Positions 24,496 through 37,093 are shown, counted from the first letter of the stretch. The stretch is 64,000 nt of DNA from Arthonia radiata (GCA_002989075.1 PSQN01000016.1:3178336-3242335), one strand, 5' to 3'. Numbers and translations: made by a program. The notes: a model not told the origin generated them from the sequence alone.

Positions 24496-24503
24496 TTATA
24501 TAT
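24496..24503 (-). promoter_or_regulatory. TATA box of the 97-aa gene
   Basis: TATATAAA on the minus strand, about 140 bp upstream of ATG 24357. Confidence 0.5.
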
Positions 24504-25930
24504 CATGCAAGGGACACCGACAGATGCAATTACCGTCAGGCCACGGTTGTTGATCACGTCAAGACCCAGGCTGGTCAGATGTTGCCTGTCTGTCATGATC
24601 GTACTGTACTGAAAAAGCTGTCCTCTCAAATGGATCTCACAGACCGGCATGCAAGGACACCTATGACGAGCAGCATGAAGAGTCGTCATCGTCGACGTAT
24701 CAGTTATAAAGATTAACTGAGAGCTGGATTGCTTGACCGAGGAGATGCATGCGTCTTCTCAGCTTGGGCTGCGTTGAAATTATCGGCCAGGCTGGGCGAC
24801 TGCTTAGCGAGTTTTCAGAGCTCGCAGACTCGCCGTCGAGGAAACGTATAGAGTTTTTGACGAAGTTTGACAGATGCGATATGCATAGCAGCACCAGAGG
24901 AGGTGCATCTGAAACGGACCCGCAGCAGCGAGCGATCTCTGTCTGTTGGCGAAAATGATCATGAAAGCGAATTTACGGATCAATGGCGGCAGCCTAATTC
25001 GCGAGCTGCCGAGATAGTGTCTGGTGTGCACATGTGCTCAAAGGCAACCATAGATGTTTTCAGTGCCACTCCGGTTGTTTGCGGCCCACTCATACGTGAC
25101 GTCTTCAAGCGTGTATGATCTAGAGCTTGATGAGAAGAGTTGGCGGGATGCAAATTAGCGAAGAAGGATATCCAGTGTGGGGAAGCAAATTTTGGGACTG
25201 TCTCACCTACCCACCCAATCACGCACGGAGCCCGTTACACCTTTTCAATAAGCATCACGAATGGGCCTTAATGCCCATAAGGTTGAGAGAGTGTTTTCCG
25301 GGTTTGACGTGCAGACGAAACCAAGATCTGCCCCGTCCATGCGATCCATGATGTTGCTCAATCTGCAGGGGCGAAGGGGCGGGCGCACGTCCGTCAAGTT
25401 CACACCGAGTACTAGAAGCAGTATGAATGTCTCGGACCCTTGGCCGCCTTGCTGCAGTGAATAGAATCGGGCCACATGGTGCAAAACATTGGAGATCTCG
25501 GTGGGGTTGGGGCGAGTAGGCCCGCTCCGTCGTGGTGTATAACAGATGTTGATAGACGAGGGTGTGCTTCGTTGTCCACTTACAGACTCAGGGTTGGCTG
25601 ACCATGGCTCGCTGCTGCCTAGGAGATGTAATTCCAGGGATCAGATTATCGTTTGATGGGAGAGGCCAACGGGCCGGGAGCAGCGTGATCTGGTACGCTC
25701 ACTGATGATGACAGCGACGGACGACAGATCGTGAGACGGCACGGAAGACCAGAGTTACCGACATCCGTGCAAAGTGCGCGAACGCTGAAGAAAGCTTGAT
25801 ATTTGAAACAGGCTGACTAGCTGAATCTGTCGGATGTATGCCCTACTTCCTATACCATCTTGAGGAAGAGAGACCCTTGGACCTAAGACGGACCCTCTCA
25901 TCCCTCAAGTAGTTTAGCGGCCTTGGCAAT

Positions 25931-25967
25931 CGGGCGGGGCGGCAAGGGGGCGGGGCGGCAAAGGGGC
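25931..25967 (+). repeat. G-rich 16-bp tandem repeat with CreA-type GCGGGG cores
   Basis: Two tandem 16-bp units (25931-25946, 25947-25962) plus a partial third, each containing GGCGGGGCGG. Each unit carries GCGGGG, which fits the CreA consensus SYGGRG. The run is also G-quadruplex-prone. It lies about 230-430 bp upstream of the two possible kinase starts. Confidence 0.5.
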
Positions 25968-26194
25968 GCGCGACTGCCGGAACTCGCCTATCCCGCGCTA
26001 ATACACAACCATGAGGTCGCGTCCAATATCTCCTTCATACGGATGCAGACACATCAACTAGACACATCTGTACTTGACTTTCTTTCCACGTCGTCTCAAT
26101 CTGTCCTGCAGACCACGCCCTCGTTCCCGATGTCTCGCCCCTGTCCTGTAGACTATTTGCACCTGTGTCATAGACTCATCGAGAAGCCGCTTCC

Positions 26195-27626
26195 ATGTAC
26201 CGCTATAGATATCTTCGACGCCCAACTCTCCGTTTCAGAAGACTGCAATCTCCATCCCTTTCGTCTCGAAAGACTGAGAATTTTCATGCAAGACGTTTCA
26301 CCTCGCGGAATCATACTACATCGCGGCCGTCCACGTTCGCTTTTTCTCGCAGATCGACAATGGCTTCTTCCACTGGAAGCTGGTTCCCCAAGGTCTTCCA
26401 ATCTTCTCAGCAGCCGCTTCGATTTCCTGCAGGCGGTGACAGCGTGCCTCATCACGAAGCCATCGAGGAAGAACTATTGCCCAGTTACAAGGCCAGCCGT
26501 TACCTCTCGGTAAAGGTCGGCGACGTCTACCACACCCGCTATCAAGTCGTAGGGAAGCTGGGCTACGGTGTCACATCTACAGTCTGGCTCGCCAAAGATC
26601 TGAAGTAGGCCTTACTCCCTTCTGTTGCCCACATCCCCCTTTTCTTACCTTTCCTGCTTAATCCTCCTCAGGGAACACCGCCACGTTGCTCTTAAGATTT
26701 ACATCAATGAGTCCCTCCAAGCTTCTGGCGCCGCCACCGAGCTTTCACTTTCTTCCCGCCTCCATCACTCTCCCAGCAAGTCCTCGAATCCGCACAACAT
26801 TCGCATCGCCCTCGATCATTTCGACATCCGAAATCATGCAGTGCTCGTCTACGAGCCCATGGCTATGAGCGTATCGGACATGCTCGACGAGCTGTTTGAG
26901 GGCCAACTCCCTGCTGACATCGTGCGTATCGAGATGCGCGCTCTACTCGAGGCGCTCGACTATCTCCACACTAAAGCCGATCTCATTCACACAGATATCA
27001 AAGCCAGCAACATTCTGCTTACTTCTCGGGACCCCAGCGTCTTTAAGGCGGTCGAAGACGCCGCGCTCGCGGAAGCGCCACCCCACAAAGTCCTTCCGGA
27101 CGGCCGCCACATCTATCATTCTTACTCCGTGCCTGCACCTGACCCCGAGAAATGGGGCGAGGCGATCCTCGCCGATTTTGGCGAAGCGCAGAATGGGCCG
27201 CAGAAGTTTACTCGGGCAAGGCAGCCGCGGGCGTACAGGGCGCCCGAGATGATGCTGGAGATGGACTGGGATCACAAGATCGATTTGTGGAATCTAGGGT
27301 GCCTGGCGTGGCATTTACTGGAGGGGAGGCTACCGTTTGCCGGCGATGATGATGCACACCATCTGGCCGAAGTTGTAGGGCTGCTGGGACCGCCGCCGCC
27401 AAAGTGGGTTCAGCGCAGTCCCATAGCTTCAAGATTTTTTGACAAGGACGGCCAGTGGACATCCAAGCGCGTCCCTGAGGCTTCGCTGGAGAGTCGGTGT
27501 AAGTCGCTCAGCGGAAAGGAGAAGACGCAATTTCTGGCCTTCATACGGACGCTACTGGCTTGGGATCCGAGCAGGCGGCCTTCGGCGGCGGAGGTGCTGA
27601 GGACAGATCCGTGGCTCAATGGATAG
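26195..27626 (+). CDS. SRPK-family Ser/Thr protein kinase
   Basis: Exons 26195-26604 and 26672-27626 give 454 aa from ATG 26195 or 399 aa from the in-frame ATG 26360. The kinase domain starts with YQVVGKLGYGVTSTVWLAKD (Gly loop), then VALKIY (catalytic Lys), a catalytic-loop motif HTDIKASNILL, the DFG motif as ADFGEAQ, APEMML and DLWNLGCLAWHLLEG. The long insert between HTDIKASN and DFG is the SRPK-type split domain. SRPKs phosphorylate Arg/Ser-rich proteins. The extra 55 residues from the first ATG are Arg-rich with one acidic residue and resemble a mitochondrial presequence. Specific substrates cannot be inferred. Confidence 0.88.
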
Positions 27627-28651
27627 CGTCCATGGGGATAAATTGGCTGGCTCGCAGTGACGCCGAGGCTTATGTTGACCTTACGGGAGGTGCCCCGCGT
27701 CCAGATAACTCAGTGCAAGATCGTTTTTTGCGGCGTGAGCTTGTAGCTGGCTAAGTCGCAACCCGAGAACGAGCAGAGATCGGCAAGGATTTGAGAAACC
27801 CATCCAGACTACATACAGTCCCCAAGTACGTACGCTTGTTACATGGCTGTTCACATCACGCACTCATGCTGTTCACGTCTTGTGCTCTTAGCCACACGGT
27901 CAACTCGCTGACGTGACGCAAATCTATTCTGAGGGGGGATTTGGGTAGCGAAGGGGTTTGAACATGGGGACGATGTACAATGCCGCTTTTCTATGCAGCA
28001 CAGGTTGCAGAGACGGAGGCGTCGTAGCAAATCATCCCCATACTATTCGATGACATCCTTGGCGCCTGCTAGGTGAGAAAACACTTACACTCATTCCATG
28101 GCTATCACCGTTCTGCTATTGGCTTTAGCACCGCTAGCAGTGCTGTCTCAGTCTGAGGCCTGCCAGCCATATGTTCGCCACCTCTCCGGTTTCTAGTGAG
28201 CTACAATTGGCCAGATCCGCGTGGGGTATCCTGTAACACTTGCTTCCTGGTCGGTTTCGGAAGGTGTCAGTTCAGGAGGGAAAAGCAGTACCAGGGCTTC
28301 GATTAAACACAGATCGGAAGCTGCGCTACGCCCCGAGAGCTTCTCATGCTATTTATTCTTGTTCATTAGAGCAATTCACACCTGTCAATTTTGGCATAGG
28401 TGATGGAAGGTCCTCAAGATTCTGCATTGGGTACTTGTCAACATCCACAGTTGTAGGCTTCGTGATCGTAGTTCTCGACTAGACGATAGAGCACCATTTA
28501 TTTGCGGGTCAGTGCAACCCTCAAAGCTCTACGCCTCACCTCTGTGTCACCCATTCGCCAGTAAGTTTGGTCTTGACTCCGCGCTTGTGACTGCTCAGCG
28601 CGTCGTGAGGGGATGAATAGATTACTGCGCATGCTATGCATGACCTCATAT
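27627..28651. other. Intergenic between convergent genes, about 1.0 kb
   Basis: 3' regions of the kinase and of the GFA-domain gene. No coding exon or repeat recognised. Confidence 0.5.
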
Positions 28652-29326
28652 TCATGTCTGTGTGTCACCAGCTACGCCACAGGAGATCTCCTCATCTACC
28701 TTATACTTCGGATGGATCGGCAGATGACTGTTTTTCTCAATGGCAAACTTGCGAATCCAGTCCACACCGCATTCCCACCAAAGTTGTGTTTCCGGCGCTA
28801 AATTGTCGCCGTCTTCCAGGTATTGTCTATCGATGGTTCCCAGAACAATGTCAAGCATTATTGGCCAATCAGACGGCCACTTCTCAGGCAGTGGAAAGAT
28901 CTGATACGCTAACATCGTTCCGCAACGCGCACAGAAGCTGCGCCTGCGGTTCTTGGACGATGCAAAGAAAGACAACGTCATGCTGGCGTTAGCGCTGATA
29001 GGGGTGAACGTCTCAGCGGCGGCAAGCCATGCGCCTCGAGCCGTGTCTCCCGGGATTCTGCCATCTTTATTAATGGATGCCGCGTCCACACAAGACACTG
29101 TGACCATAGTCATTGGAGTTAGGATCCAGAACGGCAGGATTGACCCCGTCGCTGATCGGCAGTCATTACAGTGGTCAGTACAGATGACCGGCATACGTAT
29201 GTCTTTGCTGGGGCCTCCTGCGGGATAATGCGGTCGTTCTGAGAATGTGGGAATTGAGATTCGGTAGCGCACGGCCTTGCAATTGCAACCGCCCTCTATG
29301 GTGTAAGGCTCCTTCGGCAGAGGCAT
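28652..29326 (-). CDS. GFA/CENP-V-fold zinc protein, copy 1
   Basis: Single exon of 224 aa from ATG 29326 (MPLPKEPYTIEGG). Zinc-ligand motifs of the glutathione-dependent formaldehyde-activating (GFA) family are all visible: GCNCKAVRY (C-x-C), CTDHCNDCRSATGS and FCARCGTM. The C-terminal part continues to DRQYLEDGDNLAPETQLWWECGVDW. Members bind zinc; some bind glutathione-formaldehyde adducts, and many fungal paralogues are of unknown substrate. The frame continues open upstream of the chosen start, but this Met aligns with the start of the neighbouring paralogue. Copy 2 lies head-to-head 463 bp away. Confidence 0.85.
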   Translation of the reverse strand: MPLPKEPYTIEGGCNCKAVRYRISIPTFSERPHYPAGGPSKDIRMPVICTDHCNDCRSATGSILPFWILTPMTMVTVSCVDAASINKDGRIPGDTARGAWLAAAETFTPISANASMTLSFFASSKNRRRSFCARCGTMLAYQIFPLPEKWPSDWPIMLDIVLGTIDRQYLEDGDNLAPETQLWWECGVDWIRKFAIEKNSHLPIHPKYKVDEEISCGVAGDTQT

Positions 29327-29789
29327 GTTGGGCTGATGGATTACCGGGTCGCAAGTGGTGCAAACGATTGAGGCATATGCTACAAAGGTATTAGGCAGCG
29401 AGGCAACGAGGCAAAGAGGCAACGAGGCAGATTTAACAAATTTCGACACCCGCGTGCAGCCAAGACGATAGCGGTGGCAGGGGCCTCGGGAGGCCCGGGA
29501 ACTGACCGGCTGTAGCCCCGGCAACCAGGCCGGCTTCCGCCATGGTACATTTGACAGCCACACATCCAACTCAGAATCCGAGTCACTCGGCCCTCATGTC
29601 CAATGCAACTCCCAGCTGCTTTAAAACAAGTACGCAATGTTCCCTGGTAATGAACCAGACACAAGAGCTTTGGCGGATGCTTTCATAACCAAACCCGGCA
29701 GCTGGTTCTAACAGACCTAACACTCGGCTTCATAAGCATCTCAGCTTGGATAACCCAGGGTTTCAGAGCGGTCTTTTAAGACTGCCTAC
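29327..29789. promoter_or_regulatory. Divergent promoter between the two GFA copies, 463 bp
   Basis: Contains an 8-bp tandem repeat (29392-29430) close to copy 1. No other site recognised. Confidence 0.5.
29392..29430. repeat. Short tandem repeat, unit GAGGCAAC
   Basis: About four to five consecutive 8-bp units with minor changes (GAGGCAAC / GAGGCAAA). Confidence 0.7.
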
Positions 29790-30395
29790 ATGCCACTCTC
29801 ACGAGAGCCGCTTACCGTCAAAAGTGGCTGCAAATGCAACGCCATCCGCTACCACGTCAACGTACCCTCAGTTAACAAACGTCCGCTTTATCCCATCGGC
29901 GCGAAACCAGTCGAGTCCCACATCCGCATGCCCCTCGTCTGCACAGATCACTGCAACGACTGTCGCAAGGCGTGCGGCTCGGTGCTAGAATTCTGGCTTG
30001 TCACGCTGATAGATATGATTATGGCATCTTGCATGGACGCAGCCTCCGTAAACGGAGACGGCAAGCTGGGCACAGAAGGTAGGACCTAGCGGCCAGCTTC
30101 CGACATCTTTGGCGTTCCTGACACGTATCCAAACGACTTTCTGGTTTTATTTGCATGCTCACATGGTCCCCGCCGCAGCTTCTGTAGACGGTGCGGTACA
30201 ATGCTGGCGTATCAAAAGCCCGGCGAAGCGCTGGACATGCTGGATCTGATGCAAGGTACGGTCGACAGACAGTATCTGGAAGACGATAACCTGGCCCCTC
30301 AGAGACAAATTTGGCGGGAGTACGGCATTGAGTGGGTCCAGAAGCTGTCTGTGGACGGGTGCCGTACGGAAGCGGCGCGTTGGTTGAAAAGGTAG
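29790..30395 (+). pseudogene. GFA/CENP-V-fold paralogue, copy 2, interrupted by in-frame TAG
   Basis: A head-to-head paralogue of 28652-29326. The first part starts MPLSREPLTVKSGCKC and contains the CTDHCNDCRKACGS ligand motif. It runs to a TAG at 30087-30089. The same frame then reopens without interruption and carries the last zinc motif FCRRCGTM, then DRQYLEDDNLAP and IWREYGIEW, to a stop at 30393-30395. The parts between align with copy 1, so the only visible lesion is one stop codon. A GTAGGA near 30080 could be a donor, but splicing to the available CCGCAG acceptor shifts the frame. It is therefore a likely young pseudogene, or possibly readthrough or a sequencing error. Without the stop, the product would be 201 aa. 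Confidence 0.7.
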
Positions 30396-30430
30396 GCTGT
30401 TGGCCTTAGATCGACCGCAACGTGGTACCT

Positions 30431-32146
30431 CTAGACTGCAGGGAGTCCAAGATTCGCAGGTAGTCCTTCGCCCAGAATCTCCTCGTGAGCCTTATGAACG
30501 GCTTCCGCTGAGGTATGATGGCTCGGCTTATGCGGATGCTCAATATGCTCTACGATCCCGGACGTCACACCAGCGGAGCGCCAGAGGTGTGAAGCGAGCG
30601 AGATCTTCTTCGCGGTGCCTATCATGTTGCGCACCATGGGCGTGTGCGCAACACCATGTTCTGCTCTCGCCATCCTGAAAGTCTTGAGTATGTCCTCAAA
30701 CATTTCGTCTTTGTTGGCCTCCATCACGTCTGGGTCGTTCCACGTCATGGCAATATGAGCGTCGTGCTTTTCCTCCGCTAAGAAGACGGACTTTCCTGGG
30801 ACTTTTGTGGTGCTTTGATAGATATGGACACGCCGTGTCTTTAGCAAGTGAGGGTTCCTCATCACGACCGCTGTAACAAGGTCGAACACTGGGAAGGATT
30901 TGAAATCGGGACGATAATACCTTCGTATCAAGTCTTTGGCAGCTGGTGACACCTTCCACAGCTCGTGCAATCGAGCATCATCGTATGCGAATTTTGATCC
31001 TTTCACGCATTCCGTTGGCAAGAAGGTCGTTTCGATCTTGTACTTCATAACGAGGTCGATGAATTTTTGAGCAGAGCCCATGTCGACGAACATGTTGAAC
31101 TGGTTCTCAAATAGGTTTACGCCACCGTGAATATAGCCAGCCATTGCAAAAACGCTTTTGACCTTCCCTTTGGTCTCCTCGAGGTATTGCAGCGGCTCTG
31201 TGAAAGGGCCAGCGAGCAAGAAGAACGGGGTCAAGTCGGCTTTAAGGTTCATATGAATCAGGTCCGAGAGCTTGTTCATAATGTTTTTGGGATCGCGGAG
31301 CTTCAGTTCCTTGCCACGCCGCTCAATGTAATCCTCGCAGAGCTTTCGTAGACTATCACGTAGGGAAGGTGAATTGATCGTATCTAACTTTTTCCGCTGG
31401 ATCTGCTGCCAAGCTCGTCCAAGCATCGCTTTGTATCTGTTCTGCTCGCTGATGTTGAAGTCCCAGGCGAAATCTGTCACGTGTCCGACGTGATGTAGAC
31501 TGGTCGTGATAGTTGATTGCGCAGACCTTGAACGTTCTTCACTGAATATGCGATATCGATCTAAAGTAATACCGTGGATGTCCAGAAAGCTGACTAGACG
31601 AACTGCAGATAGCTCCATGTAAAGCTTAGTATCCTCGCGCACATTCTGATCTTTGAAATCTTCGTCGAGCCGAAGCCACTTATGGTAATCACGATTGACT
31701 TTGCTCAAGTCGTACTCATCTTTCTTCTGCCGTATCGGATACAACATCTTGATTGGAATCGTATCTCCAGTGGCGTCCCAGACTTCCTGCCAAAAGTCGC
31801 TGTATTTGCAGTTGAGCGGGACAACAGCAAAAGAGACTGGTCGAGGAGAGAGCACTATTGCAGTCATGGAGTCCTTCCGCCGATTCAGCAGGTAGTAAGC
31901 ATGCATCATGAAGTTGTCGGGATCCGGAACATCAGAGAATGCGACGGTGTCTGTCGCCACACCAGTAGTTTCTTGATACATCTTCAAGGATTGCAGCACA
32001 GGATAGTCTTAAAAGTGATTGCTTGTGGTATCGGTAAAAGGTAGCAGCCTCGAGGAGTGCCACAGACGACTATACATATCCTTGTCCCAATAGACCCAAC
32101 GCTCGGCGGGCTGCGGCGGAGGGCCAGAGATCTGTCGCGACGACAT
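30431..32146 (-). CDS. Nucleoside-hydrolase-like protein (uncertain)
   Basis: The main open exon runs from 32007 to 30431. An upstream stretch from ATG 32146 (MSSRQISGPPPQPAERW) lies in the same frame but is separated by one TAA. A 63-nt intron (32070-32008, weak donor GTCGTC) would remove the TAA and give 550 aa. Otherwise translation could start at ATG 31981 (516 aa). An N-terminal FSDVPDPDNFMMHAYYLL resembles the Asp-rich first strand of inosine-uridine hydrolases, and later stretches (AGPFTEPLQYL, AGYIHGGVNLFENQFNMFVD) resemble the GPLTN and MGG-N-AEFN blocks. The classical DxDxxxDD is not intact, so catalysis is doubtful. It is convergent with GFA copy 2 at 35 bp. Confidence 0.5.
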
Positions 32147-34094
32147 GGCTGCGTGTTCAATACAAAATTAGATGCAGGATTTGCATGCGTCAAGCGCTCG
32201 TGAGCAATGGCATTACTAAAACAACGCGTGCAGGTCCCACAGTGTAAGGCTTGATCAAGAATGGGACGGTGCGGGTGACACGTACGATTAGGAGACATGA
32301 CATTCCGTTGGTAGGGCACGCCACGCCTGGTGAAACGCAGATCGGCCATTGATGTTCCAGGCGTGTGCGACGTCAGCGTGAATGCACTCGGTCGCTATTG
32401 AATTGGGATTCTGTGCATGTTCAAGGCGTTTGATCGTCAGAACATCGCAGCATCTTACACGCCCCGCTCAGTTCCGGTGAACACGTTGTTTTCCGCTGCC
32501 CTGCGGACGTCATTGTATCATCGATGGCAGCAAGCAAGGCCGCTTTTGCGTGTCAGCTTAGCAGTCTGCCATAATATACAGCGGTGACCGTATGTATCTC
32601 GAGCGAATTACGTATGTCACTAAGGATCTCGTGAAATTGAGGATTGCGCCTCGATGCCAACAACGATACAGGCGACTTGCGGGCGTGCACCGAGATCTTG
32701 CTCTTGTTACGCCTTATAACTCACACGACGTGCCTCGCAGTAAATCCCGCACCCAGCTTGAAACAGTTCCGCGGAGCGCTTGATGATGCATCATGAGGCA
32801 CATGATATCGGTACAGGCTCTAAGGCGATTTCGATCCCATGCTGACACATGATGTCCGTGTAATACATTGCGATGCCGGAGTGTGCAACATGGTCCAGTA
32901 CGGTCAGATCGGGTAAGCGGGAAAGATCTGACATCCACGGGTCACTACGCTGATGGTTGTGGGAAGGCACTCCGTACATCGTATCGGCGCCGTGGCCCCT
33001 GCAGCCGAGAAGCAAGATTGCATGTTGTTCTCCTTCATCTGCAAGGCATTGAGTGGAGTCTGAGGACTTTCAGAAGCTTCTAGCGAGAGAAGATACAAGC
33101 GAAAGATGGGGGTGGAGATGAGATGTAGTCGGGCCCGCGTGTGATTTTGCGAAGGCGAGAGGTTGAGTGATACTTTGTTGTAGCTTGGCAAGCTTGGCCC
33201 GATCGAGCCAATGAATTGTGTATTACTGCCGCGGTTGGATACGCGCTGCGAATACGCCGGACCCCAAGGTGTTCACCTGCGCTGAATGCTACTGAATGTG
33301 GCTAGCAGTCCCGGCATTGTCGAATCTGTATTCATCGCTTAAAGAGCGGATACACTACGTTTCATGCGCATCTCAAGTCGAAACAGCTTGCAAACCCTCC
33401 CGTGGCATCAGCCTTTGCCACTCAATGTATTCCATCGCGGCCCGGTGCACCTCGGGTTTGTCTTCATCTCGGTCTTCGAAACGTGTCGATCATCACACCT
33501 ACGATAGCGCAGCTCCATACCGTGCCCAGCACACCACAAACAAACTGTGCCGCACGAAGCGTAAAGAACTCGACACTCCATGGAAGCAAGGCAGACCCGG
33601 GGTGTATGCCCAGCTATTTGCCGACATGAAAAGCCATGTGACGGGAAGGCCTCGCCTACATTCTGGACACCTCGCCCATGAGGAGCAACCGCTGTGGGTA
33701 AGCCCACGGAGCTGTTACGAGTGTTTTGTTATGCCTTTGATGTGATTGTGACAGATTGCCGTTATCCTCACAGGCAATACAGTCAGACCAGATCAACGGA
33801 AGCTCTCACAGAATATGGCAAGGGCTTTCCCCATGATCAAGAGTCGGAGACGAGAATGTAATGAATCTTTCATCGCACGCGAAAGAGACAAAAGACAAGA
33901 TGGAGGCGCTACGGTACGAGTCATATTCCCGCAGAGCCGCGTGACATCATCTCATCTTCGGAGGCACAGAGTGGTGGAATCAACGATGAGATCTGAAAGC
34001 GTTCATCTACCGTCTCGATATATCCGATGGCACGATTATCGAGCTAAGCCACCACTTCACAACCACGCCACCGCCATCATATGGAGCCTAATCC
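32147..34094. other. Intergenic, about 1.9 kb
   Basis: Divergent promoters of the nucleoside-hydrolase-like gene and TDA10. An ATG-initiated 149-codon frame (33296-33745) shows no motif and is not called. Confidence 0.45.
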
Positions 34095-35298
34095 ATGCCC
34101 ACGACCACGATGTCGCAACCCCCAGCCAAGCTCACACTCATCCACTCCTTCCTAATCTCCCACCTCATCCCGCACCTCTCGTCCAGTAGATCTAGTCCGC
34201 TCATTGTCGGCATAAACGGCAGTACGTCTGCTCTCCTCTGCTCCAAAAGCCCTACTCCTACTCTAAACACTCTCCTCCGACTTCAAACACTCTCAACCTA
34301 CTTCAAACACACCTCAAACACCCCACACTCCTCAAACCTCACACTAACACCCCCAGTCCAAGGCTCCGGCAAAACCACCCTCGTCACACACCTCCACCGC
34401 CTGCTCGAATCACCAAACCCTACATCTTCCACCACCTCCAACAGCACACCACCCACCCACACCCCCCTCCGCGCCCTCACCCTCAGCCTCGACGACTTCT
34501 ATCACCCCCACTCCACCCTTGCCTCTCTCCGCTTTTCTCACCCCCAGAACCGGCTGTTACGCACGCGCGGCCAGCCTGGCACGCATGACATTCCACTCTT
34601 ACTTTCTGTGTTACAAAGTCTGAAAGAAGGGCGCGACACGAAAGTCCCGGGGTATGATAAGAGTGCGCACGAGGGGGAAGGCGATCGCATACCCGAGCAT
34701 CAGTGGGGGAGTGTGAGCGGGGGTGTAGACGTGGTGGTGTTGGAGGGGTGGTGTACTGGTTTCAGACCTCTGTATCCGTCCGCTATACCAGCACGCTGGG
34801 AAGCCTCGAGAGAAGCGCTGCAAGCTGAGCCACCACCTGAACCCGGGTCTGTGGAAGCGAAGAGGCGGGAAGGACGGCTGGGGAGTCAAAATCTGGAGGA
34901 TTTGTTGGTGGTGGATAAGAACCTGGAGGCGTACGATGCCGTGACGGATACGTTCGACTGTTTCGTGCATCTTGATGCTGAGGAGACGGGGTGGGTGTAC
35001 GAGTGGCGGTTGGAGCAGGAGGCGCAGTTACGGCGGGAGAAGGGGAAGGGCATGACGGAGAGTAAGGTGGTGGAGTTTGTTAATGGCTGTGAGTCATGCT
35101 TAGTCTTTCCCTGCTTGGCTGAGCGTGTATGGGAGGTGGGGTGCGATACAGATATAGAGACGCTGACGAAAGGCAGATTATCCCAGCTATGAGCTGTACA
35201 CGGAGCGGCTGCGTGAGGGCGTGATGGAGGGGAAGGGCAAGCAGTTGAGGGTGGTGATTGGAAGAGATCGGCAGGCCACGGGACATTTTGTGGTATGA
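34095..35298 (+). CDS. TDA10: P-loop kinase Tda10, glycerate-kinase-like
   Basis: Exons 34095-34221, 34357-35088 and 35177-35298 give 326 aa. The first intron splits the P-loop; splicing gives VGINGIQGSGKTTLVTHL. Later motifs are LSLDDFYHP, the RGQPGTHD block, VVLEGWCTGFRP and the C-terminal FVNGYYPSYELY. This order matches Tda10 and plant D-glycerate 3-kinase, a phosphoribulokinase/uridine-kinase-like fold. Yeast Tda10 is an ATP-binding protein of unsettled substrate. Intron 1 (135 nt) is strongly pyrimidine- and ACT-rich. ATG 34110 is an alternative start five codons in. Confidence 0.9.
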
Positions 35299-35996
35299 AC
35301 GATAGGACCTTGATTGCGTGGTGTCGGTGCGCACAGGCGCGGCGATCGGATTCAGGCGTCAAAGCTCTGAAACAAGCTTGATGGGAGAGCATGAGCTTAC
35401 GAGAATGAGAGTCAGAGCTCCTCCAGAGATTGGTCGTACCGTACTTCCACCGGGCTGTGGAAATGCAGAGCTGACTACCGCGGCTTGAGCGACCAGCAGC
35501 TTACGACATGGGAGAGCGATGCGAGATGGTGCATGTCCATGGCGAAAGGATAGATAGCGAGATCACGGCTGGAAGAACGAGCGCAGTGGCGTTGACAGAG
35601 CCAATGGCAGCGTAATGATGGGCAAGTTCACGATGAAACGCGGTCACACGAGATGAATGTGCAATGACTTACCCAATGAGTGAGTTAAAAAGCCCAGTCC
35701 GGCAATATCCACAGATGCTTCGTCACAGTCACAAACTCCAGTACTTCATACACGACGATCAGTAAACGAAAGCGTTGCACGTGCCTGGGCACTCCTTCAA
35801 ATCGGCGGAGAAATCAAACCTGTTCTCCATACGTATCAGACATTCCTGCTGTCCATTGCTCATGCAATACTGAGACTCGACTCGGCGGATCTGCGAGTCG
35901 TCTCGCCTCTTATCTGTTTGCGGAGAGCAATAGGCCCCTCCAAATTTAGCAGCGACGCGGGCTCAGTGCTGGACTGGTGGTAAACGTCGCTAGCGT
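35299..35996. other. Intergenic between convergent genes, 698 bp
   Basis: 3' regions of TDA10 and the PP1 gene. Nothing else recognised. Confidence 0.5.

Positions 35997-37093
<1,097 letters not shown>

Larger units (their letters stand above)
24358..26194. other. Intergenic, about 1.8 kb
   Basis: Divergent promoter region between the 97-aa gene and the kinase. A stretch at 24749-25118 has protein-like open frames without recognised motifs. A G-rich tandem repeat lies at 25931-25967. Confidence 0.45.

Noticed and set aside
33296-33745. ATG-initiated 149-codon frame
   Set aside because: No recognisable motif and no splice signals pointing to a larger gene. Kept as intergenic.
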